From: Myxococcales bacterium
Lineage (GTDB): Bacteria; Lernaellota; Lernaellaia; Lernaellales; Lernaellaceae
Length of the DNA stretch: 63,835 nucleotides
NCBI GenBank assembly: GCA_012517325.1
Contig: JAAYVF010000036.1
Span: 1-63,835, forward strand
Direction: 5' to 3'
Below the pieces are notes generated by a model, which did not search any database, had not been told where the DNA came from, and saw only the letters and a program-made list of their open reading frames with translations. A program made the position numbers and the translations under genes. Shown here in pieces: positions 42,844 to 51,461 of the stretch; the stretch's first letter is position 1; the number at the start of each line of letters is the position of its first letter.

Positions 42844-44235
42844 ATGAAAAAGCTTCTCTTTTTGACCGTTTTTGCGGTCCTGGTCGGCGCCACATTGGCG
42901 CAAGCGTCATTCACCGCCGGCCCCACTTCGCCGGTCGCGGCATCGCGGCCGGGCGCGGCGGTAGTGGGCGGCAAAGCCTATGTCATGGGTGGCGAAACCG
43001 CCAAGGCATACTCCAACCAAATTCACATTTTTGATTTCGCGGCGAATACCTGGTCGACCAGTGCGGCGACCATGCCGACCGGCCTCAGCAACATTTGCGT
43101 CACCTCCTACGACAACAAAATCTATGTCGTCGGCGGCTACACCGGCGCGACCGGCAGCAACACACTCTAAATTTACGACATCGCCGGCGATTCCTGGAGT
43201 TCCGGCGCCACGCTGGCCACTGCCAAATACGGCGTGGCCTGCGCCGCTTACGACGGTTACCTCTATGCGCTCGGCGGCACTCCCGACGGCAGCACTAGTC
43301 TGACCGACAACGCCATTTACGACATCGATGGTAATTCCTGGTCCACCGGCACCGCGATCCCGTACGGCTTCATGTGGGGCGCCGCGACGGCACTGGCCGA
43401 CGGAACGATCTGGATCGCCGGCGGGTACACCACGTTCGGCACCGAACTTGCCACCGTTGAAATTTATGATATCGCCGGCAACAGTTGGTCGGCGGGCACC
43501 TCGCTGAACACCGGCCGCGCCGGCCTCGGTCTGGCTACCGACGGCGAGACAGTCTATACCTACGGCGGCGGTTGGTACACTTATCTGACCACGGTCGAGT
43601 ATTACGACGACTCCAAGGGTTCCTGGGTCGCCTTCAGCGATCTGCTCAACACCGGCCGGCGGACTTTCGGCTTTGATTTCGGCAGCGGCTTCATGGTGGC
43701 GATCGAAGGCTACAACGGCTCCTATTCGAACGCCTTTGATTATTATGCCTTCGAGCCCACGGTCGCCTCGATCAACCCGCCTTCCGGCGAGACCGACGAT
43801 GCGGCCGTCGCCGTGACCATTCTGGGCACCAATTTCGTCGACGGCGAAACGACGGTGACGCTTTCCGGTCCGGTCAGCAAGGCCGATATCGAGGGCACCA
43901 ACGTGGTCGTGGCCAACCCGGGTGAATTGTCCTGCGACTTCGATCTGACAGGTGCGGCCACGGGCGGTTACGACGTGGTCGTGACGACCCCGGCGGGCGA
44001 GGATACCCTCGCGGCGGGCTTCGAGGTGACTGAAGCGGCCGACGATGACGACGACGACAACGACGACAACGACACCGGCGACGACGACAACGACGACAAC
44101 GACGACAACGACACCGGCGGCGACGATGACGATACGGGCGCTGACGATGACGACAACGACGATGCGGCGGCCGATGACGACAACGACAGCGGCGGCGATG
44201 ATGACGATGACGACGACAGCGGTTGCGGCTGCTGA
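42844..44235 (+). pseudogene. Kelch-repeat/IPT secreted protein interrupted by one in-frame TAA
   Basis: One reading frame of 464 codons runs from the ATG at 42844 (AAAGGGG seven bases upstream) to 44235 and has a single TAA at codon 109 (43168-43170). The sister repeat downstream reads TVEIYDIAG, while here the frame reads TL-stop-IYDIAG, so one G-to-T change of GAA is enough. Up- and downstream parts form one kelch series (MGGETAKAYSN, YVVGGYTG, YALGG, WIAGGYTT, YTYGG), then an IPT/TIG domain (VASINPPSG) and an Asp/Asn tract ending in SGCGC. A signal peptide (MKKLLFLTVFAVL) is present. It could be a true nonsense mutation, an assembly error or a read-through site. Confidence 0.8.
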
Positions 44236-44262
44236 TTCGTCCGGCTAAATTCGCAGAGCCTG

Positions 44263-44294
44263 AAAAGGCCGCCTTCACCGGCGGCCTTTTTTTT
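44263..44294 (+). terminator. Rho-independent terminator after the kelch gene
   Basis: An 11-bp perfect stem (AAAAGGCCGCC at 44263-44273 and GGCGGCCTTTT at 44280-44290) followed by a T run (T87 to T94 of the line, that is 44287-44294). Confidence 0.9.
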
Positions 44295-44417
44295 CAGGCA
44301 TGGCGGATATTGCGGCGCACCGGCCGCGATCACTATCTTTTTTCGGCCAAGTCCTTCGCGGCATGTGGATTGCCTGACGAGCCGCGTACATGTTAAGCTA
44401 TCCACACGGTCGGTTTA

Positions 44418-44445
44418 TGGCCATGGCGGTTGATTGTTTTATAAT
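44418..44445 (+). promoter_or_regulatory. Candidate promoter for the membrane/propeller gene
   Basis: TGGCCA (44418-44423, four of six -35 matches) and TATAAT (44440-44445, perfect -10) are 16 bases apart. The start codon at 44571 is about 120 bases downstream. Confidence 0.4.
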
Positions 44446-44570
44446 ATCAATGAGTTATGAAAATAGTCCGCTGTGCCGGCGGCGCCTGGTCGAACCGAGT
44501 GTTTTTTCGAATTTGGCATCTTGGACTGTAAGAGTGGTGAAGTCAGCCCAACTTCAGACAAGGGTATTTA

Positions 44571-46148
44571 ATGCGGATTGGGTCTGAAAAAATAAAGAAT
44601 TGCGCCTCGTTTTTCCTGAATGTATCGGTCTTCGCGCCGCTCGTGCTCTATTTGCTGATCAAAGTCCTCCGCATTCTCAGTATCCCCGCTTTTCTCGGCG
44701 CACTGGCGGCGATGGCGGCGCTGATCATTCTTCTCCGGTCATTTTTCATCCGGAACCCGCGCCGGCTGCAACCGATTCGCGCGGTGTCGACGATCATTTC
44801 CGTCTATTATGTATTTAAATTCACTTATCTGTATTTGGGACCCGCGGCGGTTTACACGGCGCTGCCCGCCACTGTCGCCACGGGACTCGTGTTCTTTGCT
44901 GTTCGTTCCCGGCGCTTGGCCGTCACGGTAGTCCTGGCGCTCGTCTGGGTGCTTTTAGTCGCCTTCGTCGGCGCCTACATGTGGCAATACGAGTACAGCT
45001 ACTTTTTCATCTCTTTGACGTCCGGGCTTCTCCTGGCCGCGCTGGGAGTCGTTTTCCGCAAGATCACCTTGAGCGCCGCGATGATCTTGCCTTGTTGGTT
45101 GGTGGTGCCGCTCGTCTATGCCTGGGTCGCCATGCCGCATACCTGGGAAGCCGCCAAGGTCGAAGCGCAACCGGGTGTGAAGATGCTGTTTCAACGCCAG
45201 GGAAGCGGCATCTATCCGGAGCTTCGCCGGGGAGGCGTCATCACCATTATCAAAGAAAGCTGCGACGGCAAACGGCTGTTTATCGGCTATAAATCGTTGA
45301 AAAAAATGCGGGTAATTGACCGTATCGCCGGCCGGAAATTGGATTTTCCCGAAATTTGTCCGCTCGAATTCGACTTGCCGTACGATTGTAGCCTGGGAGT
45401 CGCCTACGTCAGCGATTGCGAACGGCGATCGACGATTTTCAAAGCCCGCTTGTCTGATCAACCGGCAATTTTCGCGCGATTTCCGACCCCGCTCGAGAAT
45501 CTGCAATGGTTCATTCCCAACCGGGCGTTGGGAACGGGCCTGGCCAGAAATGAACACGAAATGGTGGCGATTCAGGCGAACGAATTGCATCCGGATCGCT
45601 TGCCCACCGAACCGTTTGATCTGACTTCCAATCCGGCCACGAACGAGCAAGGCGACATCGTGGTCTTGTCGCATCGTGATTCGCGCCTCCATCGCTATCG
45701 GATCAATGAGACCAATCACGGCCTGGTCGAGGTCCAATCCTCGCCGCCTTTGTCGCTTGTCGGTCCGATGGATGACAGCCACCTGATTTTCGCTCCCTCC
45801 GGACGCCTCTACCTTTCCGCCTGGAATGAAGGCGATCTGTTGGAATTCGACGCTTCCACGCTGACCGTCCTCAGGCGGCTGCCTCTGGCGCCGGGAATCC
45901 GCTTTCTTTCCATCAATCCTCGTGACGGGCTGCTTTACGTGGCGGGGCATTTCAGCAAGATGGTGTACATCGTCGATCTGGCGACCATGACCGTGAAAAG
46001 GCAGGTTTTCGTCGGTCTGTTCCCGCGGTTGGTGACTTTCTCCCAGGATGGTCTTCGGGCCTACGTGCCCAGTGCCGCCGGGGGGATCGTCATGGATTTG
46101 CCTACCATCCTGCCGCCGCCGCTCGGCGGCGCGGCAAACGCCAATTAA
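44571..46148 (+). CDS. Membrane protein with C-terminal beta-propeller-like domain
   Basis: This protein is 525 residues from the ATG at 44571. The first 205 residues hold about six to seven hydrophobic helices (VFAPLVLYLLIKVL, VVLALVWVLLVAFVG and others). The remaining 320 are soluble and show the repeat pattern of YVTN/SMP-30-type propellers (GDIVVLSHRDSRLHRYRI, GRLYLSAWNEGDLLEFDASTLTV, GLLYVAGHFSKMVYIVDLATMTV). The domain order puts the propeller outside or inside the membrane depending on helix count, which I cannot settle. I recognise no named family. It stands alone between two strong boundaries, so it is probably its own transcript. Confidence 0.65.
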   Translation: MRIGSEKIKNCASFFLNVSVFAPLVLYLLIKVLRILSIPAFLGALAAMAALIILLRSFFIRNPRRLQPIRAVSTIISVYYVFKFTYLYLGPAAVYTALPATVATGLVFFAVRSRRLAVTVVLALVWVLLVAFVGAYMWQYEYSYFFISLTSGLLLAALGVVFRKITLSAAMILPCWLVVPLVYAWVAMPHTWEAAKVEAQPGVKMLFQRQGSGIYPELRRGGVITIIKESCDGKRLFIGYKSLKKMRVIDRIAGRKLDFPEICPLEFDLPYDCSLGVAYVSDCERRSTIFKARLSDQPAIFARFPTPLENLQWFIPNRALGTGLARNEHEMVAIQANELHPDRLPTEPFDLTSNPATNEQGDIVVLSHRDSRLHRYRINETNHGLVEVQSSPPLSLVGPMDDSHLIFAPSGRLYLSAWNEGDLLEFDASTLTVLRRLPLAPGIRFLSINPRDGLLYVAGHFSKMVYIVDLATMTVKRQVFVGLFPRLVTFSQDGLRAYVPSAAGGIVMDLPTILPPPLGGAANAN

Positions 46149-46215
46149 TGCGAATTTAGGTTGATTTTTCGCTGCGGGCGAGGGGAGCGGCGAAAGCCCC
46201 GGTCGGGCGCGGCGA

Positions 46216-46233
46216 TTTTTTCGATTGAAAAAA
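46216..46233. other. AT hairpin before the MMPL-like transporter gene
   Basis: A perfect 7-bp A/T stem, TTTTTTC-GATT-GAAAAAA, flanked by GCCCC (46196-46200) and GGGGC (46234-46238). It may be a weak bidirectional terminator or a leader structure; there is no T run after the GC part. Confidence 0.25.
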
Positions 46234-46261
46234 GGGGCTCCCTTCGTTAACATCCGCGCCC

Positions 46262-49003
46262 ATGCTGCGCGACAAGTTTTACAATTTCCTTTCGAAATGC
46301 GCCACGACCACCATCGGCTGGTGGGTGATCGGCATTGCCTTGGCGATGACCCTCGTCTCCGCTTTTTTGATGACGCGGCTGCCCATTCTGACGACCCGCG
46401 AAGGGATGGTGGATTCCAAGCTGGCGGTGCAGAAGCGGTACCTTGAATTTTCCAAGGATTTCGGCGCCCAGAACCAGTTGGTGATTCTGCTGGAAGGCGA
46501 CCCGGTCGTGACCCGGGCCGCGGCGACGGATCTGGCCGAAGCGTTGTTGCGCGATCCGCAGTGGGTCAAGAACGTTTTCTACCGGCTCGATCTGGCGACC
46601 ATGAGGAAATCCGGGCTCTATTATCTGTCCGTCGACGAACTGCAAAAAATGGCGGCGGGCTTGCGCGATTACCAGCCATTGCTCAGCCGGGCGCTCGGCG
46701 AGGGCACCTGGAACGGACTGTTGGCGGCGCTGGAAACCGAATCCGCCCGGCTTTCAACGACCGACGTTGCCGATAAAAAAGCCATGCTGAACGGCCTCGA
46801 GATCTTCGATCTCTTTTTGGCGGAATGGCAGCAGTATCTGGAAACGCCGGCAACGGCCAAGCTCGACCTCGGCGAAAAGACCTTCGCGCAATTGGTCGCC
46901 AAGTTCGGCGATTCGCGCGCCGACGAACAAGGGTATCTGATCGGCAATCAAGGGCGGATGAAGATCCTGTTCGTCCAGCAGTCCCAAAGCATCGACAACA
47001 CCGAGTACGTCGTGCCGCTCATGAAATACGCGCGGGCGACGGCGGCCGACGTCTTGAAGAAGTATCCCGGCGTCACGGTCGGCTTTACCGGCTGGCCGGT
47101 CTCGATCGAAGAGGAGATCGGCCTGGTGAAAAGCGATATCGCCATGGTCGGGATCGTCGCGCCGATCATCATTTTTCTGATCGTCTGGGCCGCGGCACGG
47201 TCGTTCCATCGCACGCTGCTGATGTTCGTTCCGGTGCTGCTCAGCGTGGTCTGGAATTTCGGCGTCACGTATTTCACCATCGGCCACCTGAATTACCTGA
47301 CCTCGGGTTTCGTCGGCATTCTCTTCGGCCTGGGCATCGACTACGGCGTCGTCTTCATCCGGCGTTTCGACGAGGAGATCGCCCTGGGGCGCACCACGGC
47401 CGAGGCGACGCACAACACCCTGACCAACGTGGGGCAGAGCGTCGGCAGCGGCGCCGCGGCGACGATCACCGCCTTCTTCGCCATCGGCTTCACCGACCAG
47501 CCCGCTTTTTCCGACCTGGGCATCGTGGCCGGTTCCGGCATCCTGTGCGCCTTGGTGGCTTCCTTCTTCGTGCACCCGGCGCTGGTGGCGCATTTTCCGC
47601 CGAAGGCCGATCCCAAGGACATGGCCCGGCTGGCGGAGTCGCGGGTGTTGCGGCGCGCGGGCGAACGCGTTTTGCGGCGCCCCTTGATCCTGGCCGTGGT
47701 GATTCTCGTCGCGGTCCTGGCGGCGCTGACCCAGATTCCCCGCCTGCGCTTCGACTACAACCTGAACAATTTGCTGGCGGTCAACAGCGAAGCCGTGCGC
47801 GTCGGCGATCGGCTCGAACAGGCGACGCCCTATAAAACGCAATTCGTGTCGGTGATCGCCGACGACCTCGAGCAGATCCGCCGCCTGCAAAAGGAACTCG
47901 AAGGCAAAGCGACGGTGTCGCGGGTGGAATCGATCGCCATGCTGCTGCCGCCGGATCAGGAAGAGAAAAGGCGGCTGCTGTCGGAAATGGCGAAAATCGT
48001 CGCGACCATTCCCGTAAAAACCGCGCCGCCGACGCCCGCGATCGCCGCCTTGCGCGAGCGGGTGACGAAATCGATCAAGCGTCTGGAAACCGCCCAGGAA
48101 GACGCCTTCGGCAGCGGGCTGACCGATCTGGTGGCGAGCCTGGACCGCCTGCTCAAACGCTTCGCGGCGATCGACGCGGCGTTGGCCAGACCCGACGCGG
48201 CGGCCAATCAGGCGGCGTTTGAAACGGCTTTTTTCACGACGGTCGCGCAAGCCCGCGACGAATTGCTGGCGATGATGCAAGCGCCGCCGATCACCCTGGC
48301 GACGCTCGATCCGCAGATGAAAGAGCGGTTCATCGGCCAGAGCGGCCGCTTCTCCACGATGGTTTTCCCCCAAAAGGAATTGTGGGACATAACCTTTCTG
48401 GACCGGTTCGTTGGCGACGTTCAACAGGCGGCCGAGGCCGTTTTCGGCAATGAGGAAGGGCCCAAGCGCATCACCGGCTTCGGCGTCGTCTACCAGGTGA
48501 CGAGCCGCATGATTCATCGCGGTTTCGTCACGGCTTCGTGGATGGCGGGAATCATCATCTTCCTGCTGATCCTGGTGGATTTTAAAAACCTGCGGGATGT
48601 GCTGTTAACCATGTTCCCGCTGATCACGGCCATCGTTCTGTCGCTGGGCCTGCTCGGCGCGCTGGGCGTCAACCTCAACATGGCCAACCAACTGTTTTTG
48701 CCCATCCTGATGGGCATCGGCATCGATTACGGCATCTTCATGATCCACCGCTGGCGGGAGCCGGACGGCGCGGACCTCGGCCGCTTGATCGCCACCATGG
48801 GCAACGCGCTTTGGCTGGCCGCGGCGACCGCGGTCGCCGGTTTCGGCTCGCTGGTTTTCGCGCATCACCGCGGCATGATTTCCTTCGGCTGGATTCTGGT
48901 TTTCGCCATCACCGTCACCATGATCATCGCCATCTTCGGCTTGCCGACGATGATCAAATCGTTGCGACTGGATAACCGGAAGAAGCCGGACCTTTCCAAA
49001 TAA
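46262..49003 (+). CDS. MMPL/RND-family transporter (HpnN-like)
   Basis: This protein is 913 residues from the ATG at 46262. It has the two-half layout of the RND superfamily: a first helix near residues 18-38, a large outside domain, a helix bundle with VGILFGLGIDYGVVFIRRFDEE, a second outside domain, and a second bundle with LPILMGIGIDYGIFMIHRWREP. The paired G-x-G-I-D-Y-G motifs are characteristic of MMPL and HpnN proteins, which move hopanoids or other lipids. No hopanoid gene is in the window. It is followed by a strong terminator-like hairpin and is probably monocistronic. The substrate is likely a lipid. Confidence 0.82.
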   Translation: MLRDKFYNFLSKCATTTIGWWVIGIALAMTLVSAFLMTRLPILTTREGMVDSKLAVQKRYLEFSKDFGAQNQLVILLEGDPVVTRAAATDLAEALLRDPQWVKNVFYRLDLATMRKSGLYYLSVDELQKMAAGLRDYQPLLSRALGEGTWNGLLAALETESARLSTTDVADKKAMLNGLEIFDLFLAEWQQYLETPATAKLDLGEKTFAQLVAKFGDSRADEQGYLIGNQGRMKILFVQQSQSIDNTEYVVPLMKYARATAADVLKKYPGVTVGFTGWPVSIEEEIGLVKSDIAMVGIVAPIIIFLIVWAAARSFHRTLLMFVPVLLSVVWNFGVTYFTIGHLNYLTSGFVGILFGLGIDYGVVFIRRFDEEIALGRTTAEATHNTLTNVGQSVGSGAAATITAFFAIGFTDQPAFSDLGIVAGSGILCALVASFFVHPALVAHFPPKADPKDMARLAESRVLRRAGERVLRRPLILAVVILVAVLAALTQIPRLRFDYNLNNLLAVNSEAVRVGDRLEQATPYKTQFVSVIADDLEQIRRLQKELEGKATVSRVESIAMLLPPDQEEKRRLLSEMAKIVATIPVKTAPPTPAIAALRERVTKSIKRLETAQEDAFGSGLTDLVASLDRLLKRFAAIDAALARPDAAANQAAFETAFFTTVAQARDELLAMMQAPPITLATLDPQMKERFIGQSGRFSTMVFPQKELWDITFLDRFVGDVQQAAEAVFGNEEGPKRITGFGVVYQVTSRMIHRGFVTASWMAGIIIFLLILVDFKNLRDVLLTMFPLITAIVLSLGLLGALGVNLNMANQLFLPILMGIGIDYGIFMIHRWREPDGADLGRLIATMGNALWLAAATAVAGFGSLVFAHHRGMISFGWILVFAITVTMIIAIFGLPTMIKSLRLDNRKKPDLSK

Positions 49004-49036
49004 TTCGCAATCAAGTATTTTCCCTAACAAACTGGT

Positions 49037-49060
49037 AAAAAAGGCCGTCCTGGCCTTTTT
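49037..49060 (+). terminator. Rho-independent terminator after the MMPL-like gene
   Basis: A 9-bp stem (AAAAAGGCC at 49038-49046 and GGCCTTTTT at 49052-49060) with a five-base loop. The stem end is itself the T run, so it could work in both directions. Confidence 0.75.
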
Positions 49061-49162
49061 CAATCGCGCTCAACAAAAAGCGTGGTTTTTGTTTCACTTC
49101 ATTTTCGGCAACTTCGGAAATTGCCGAAAGTGGCGATCCATCCATGGATCGCACGCCGGGTG

Positions 49163-49181
49163 TTTTTCAACACCCTGCTAA
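49163..49181. repeat. Solo copy of the left-edge IS terminal motif
   Basis: TTTTTCAACACCCTGCTAA matches 187-206 at 14 of 16 aligned core positions. No transposase lies beside it. A short palindromic stretch, GCGATCCATCCATGGATCGC (49133-49152), lies just upstream. It may be a remnant of a lost copy or a non-autonomous element. Confidence 0.35.
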
Positions 49182-49227
49182 TTAAATTCAGGGTGGGCCG
49201 CCCGGTTGGTTTCGCGGAGACCGGTAA

Positions 49228-49854
49228 ATGACGACATTGCTCCTGGTGCTGGGCTCGTTGGCCGCGATCGTGATCGTCCCGGCGCTGCTCATGACCTATG
49301 CCATCAAAGGCGGGAAGCCGGGCATCGCCCGACCGGCGGAGACCTTCGGCGCGACCGGGAAGAAAGTGCTGGTTGCATACGCGACCAAGGCCGGCTCGAC
49401 GGGCGAGGCGGCGTTGCTGATCGGCCGTGCGATCGCCGCGCGGGGCGCGGTGGTCGACGTCAAACCCGTCGCCGAAGTCGAAACGATCGCGAATTACGAG
49501 GCCTTCGTCCTGGGCACCGCCATTCGAGCGGGCCAACCCGTTCCCGAGTTTCTCAACTTCATCAAGCGGCACGCGGCCGGGTTTGGCGGGAAGCCGGTGG
49601 CGGTTTTTCTGCTCTGTATGACGCTGTTGAAGGATACGCCGGAAAACCGCGCGACCGTCGCGACCTACTTCGCGGCCGTGCGCAAGCGGATCCGCCCACG
49701 GCACGAAGGCTGTTTCGCGGGTCGGATGGATTACTCGCGCCTCAATCCGCTGGCGCGGTGGGCGGCGCGGGATCTGGTGAAAGTGCCGGAAGGCGATTTT
49801 CGGAATCGGGACGCGATGGAAATGTGGGCGAACGAGGTCTTTGAATTATTCTGA
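49228..49854 (+). CDS. Membrane-anchored flavodoxin-like protein
   Basis: This protein is 208 residues from the ATG at 49228, with GGAG upstream. One N-terminal hydrophobic helix (residues 3-23) precedes a flavodoxin fold: VLVAYATKAGSTGEAALLIG is the FMN phosphate loop (T/S-x-T/S-x-x-T pattern, here TKAGST), and AFVLGTAIRAGQPVPEF is the second flavin loop. It resembles the flavodoxin-domain group that includes HemG (protoporphyrinogen oxidase), but the family is broad. It probably donates or accepts electrons at the cytoplasmic membrane. A ceramidase-like lipoprotein gene follows after 50 bases. Confidence 0.78.
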   Translation: MTTLLLVLGSLAAIVIVPALLMTYAIKGGKPGIARPAETFGATGKKVLVAYATKAGSTGEAALLIGRAIAARGAVVDVKPVAEVETIANYEAFVLGTAIRAGQPVPEFLNFIKRHAAGFGGKPVAVFLLCMTLLKDTPENRATVATYFAAVRKRIRPRHEGCFAGRMDYSRLNPLARWAARDLVKVPEGDFRNRDAMEMWANEVFELF

Positions 49855-49904
49855 CGGGTCAACGGTTTCGGGTCGATTCGCCTGAAACCGCCGAGGAGTC
49901 AACC

Positions 49905-51449
49905 ATGCGTTTCTATTTTCGACTGCTGCTTTTGTTGCCGCTGCTTTTCGTCGTCGGCTGTGCCGCCGGCGATGACGATGACGATAACGGCCAGGACAAC
50001 CAGACGGACGATGACGACGACGCCTCTCCGGCCGACGACGACGCGGGCGATGATACGCCCGACGACGACACCCCGGACGGCGAGCCGCTCTACGCGGCGG
50101 CGGGAACGGCCGTCCTCACGCCGACCGCGGCCAATCACCCCGAAACGATTTATCTCGGCGGTATCATCCCGTCGCGGATCGGGACCGGCGTGCACGACGA
50201 CCTGACGGCGACCGCTTTGGCCTTGAAGCAGGGCGATCGCACGCTGATGCTGGTCAGCCTCGATTTTCTCGGCTTCTCCCGCTCCCGGACCCGTGAAATT
50301 CAGGAGCGCGTGACGGCCGAAGGTTTGGCAAAAGAGAATATTCTCATCGCGTCGACGCACACGCACGAAGGGCCGGACACGCTCGGCGTTTTCGGGCCCA
50401 ATGTCTTCACCAGCGGTGTTTCGCCCGAGTACATGGCGTTCGTGCAGGATGCCATCGTGGCGCTGATCGACGACACCTGGGAAAAGCTGGAGCCGGTGAC
50501 GATGACCGCGGCCACGACGACGATCGACGATCCGCTTTCGAATTACCCGACGCTGATGGCCGATTTCCGCGAGCCGCAGTTGACGGTCGGCTGGCTGTCG
50601 GCAGCGCAGTTCATCGGCCTGGACGGCATTCCCGTCGCCACGTTGGTCAACTGGCACGCGCATCCCGAGGTGATGATCGAATCCACGCTGGTCAGCGCCG
50701 ATTTTCCGGGTTACCTGCGCCAGCGGGTGCGGGACCGCGTGGGCGGCGAATGCGTTTACATCTCCGGCGCGCTCGGAGGCCTGGCCACGCCCACGGGCGT
50801 CGACGTGCCGGCGCGCGATGAAAACGGCGATCCGGTGCTGGACGAAGATCAGCAGCCGGTCTATCTGCAGGAAGGCACATGGGACAAAGCTCGCAGCCTG
50901 GGCTTCGTGCTCGCGGATCTGGCGCTCGGGGCCCTGGAGACCGCGTCGCCGGTCGAATCGCCGGTGTTGGAAGTGCAGGTGGAACAATTGTTGAGCCCTG
51001 TGAAGAGCCTGCTGTTCATCATGGGGTTCCTGATCCACCTGCTGGAATTCGACGCGCAGGATGTGGTGAAGGATCAGCCGGACATTTGCGGCTGGTTCGG
51101 CTGCGTGGACGATCGCCTGGGCATGGTCCGGCTCGGCCCGCTGGCGCTGATCACCTCGCCGGGCGAAACCTTCCCCGAAACCCTGATCGGCCGCGAGGCG
51201 AGCGATTACGATTACGGCGATCCGTGGGGTGTCTTTCATTTCCCGGCCATGACCGGAATTTTGTCCTCGATGAACGCCGAGGTTCCGATGCTGATGTCTG
51301 TCTGCGGCAATGAGGTCGCCTATTTGATTCCGGAAAGCGATTATCACCCGTACGGTCACCCCGATCATTACGAGGAAGACCTTTGTTTCGGCCGGCAAAA
51401 CGAGGAAATCTATCGGCAGGCGGCGATCAAGCTGCTCGAATCGAAATGA
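49905..51449 (+). CDS. Asp-rich lipoprotein, neutral ceramidase-like
   Basis: This lipoprotein is 514 residues from the ATG at 49905. The signal peptide ends in VVGC, and AAGDDDDDN starts an acidic arm of about 40 residues. The catalytic N-domain of neutral/alkaline ceramidases is suggested by AAAGTAVLTP, VSLDFLGFS, ASTHTHEGPD (zinc His block) and VNWHAHPEV. At 514 residues it is shorter than typical ceramidases (about 650), so the C-terminal domain may be absent. It probably hydrolyses an amide-linked lipid at the cell surface. It lies between the flavodoxin-like gene and a convergent SGNH hydrolase gene. Confidence 0.75.
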   Translation: MRFYFRLLLLLPLLFVVGCAAGDDDDDNGQDNQTDDDDDASPADDDAGDDTPDDDTPDGEPLYAAAGTAVLTPTAANHPETIYLGGIIPSRIGTGVHDDLTATALALKQGDRTLMLVSLDFLGFSRSRTREIQERVTAEGLAKENILIASTHTHEGPDTLGVFGPNVFTSGVSPEYMAFVQDAIVALIDDTWEKLEPVTMTAATTTIDDPLSNYPTLMADFREPQLTVGWLSAAQFIGLDGIPVATLVNWHAHPEVMIESTLVSADFPGYLRQRVRDRVGGECVYISGALGGLATPTGVDVPARDENGDPVLDEDQQPVYLQEGTWDKARSLGFVLADLALGALETASPVESPVLEVQVEQLLSPVKSLLFIMGFLIHLLEFDAQDVVKDQPDICGWFGCVDDRLGMVRLGPLALITSPGETFPETLIGREASDYDYGDPWGVFHFPAMTGILSSMNAEVPMLMSVCGNEVAYLIPESDYHPYGHPDHYEEDLCFGRQNEEIYRQAAIKLLESK

Positions 51450-51461
51450 AATCGGCCGGGC

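Larger units (their letters stand above)
44236..44570. other. Intergenic region with terminator and a candidate promoter
   Basis: The 335 bases hold the terminator at 44263-44294 and a promoter-like pair at 44418-44445. The rest is AT-richer than the genes and shows no credible coding frame. The boundary separates the kelch gene from the membrane/propeller gene at 44571. Confidence 0.5.

Noticed and set aside
46754-48517. 587-residue antisense frame over the MMPL-like transporter
   Set aside because: Charged His/Arg-rich chain without motifs; the plus strand has the transporter's membrane signature.
46262-49003. Hopanoid gene cluster
   Set aside because: Only the HpnN-like transporter is present; no squalene/hopene genes lie beside it.
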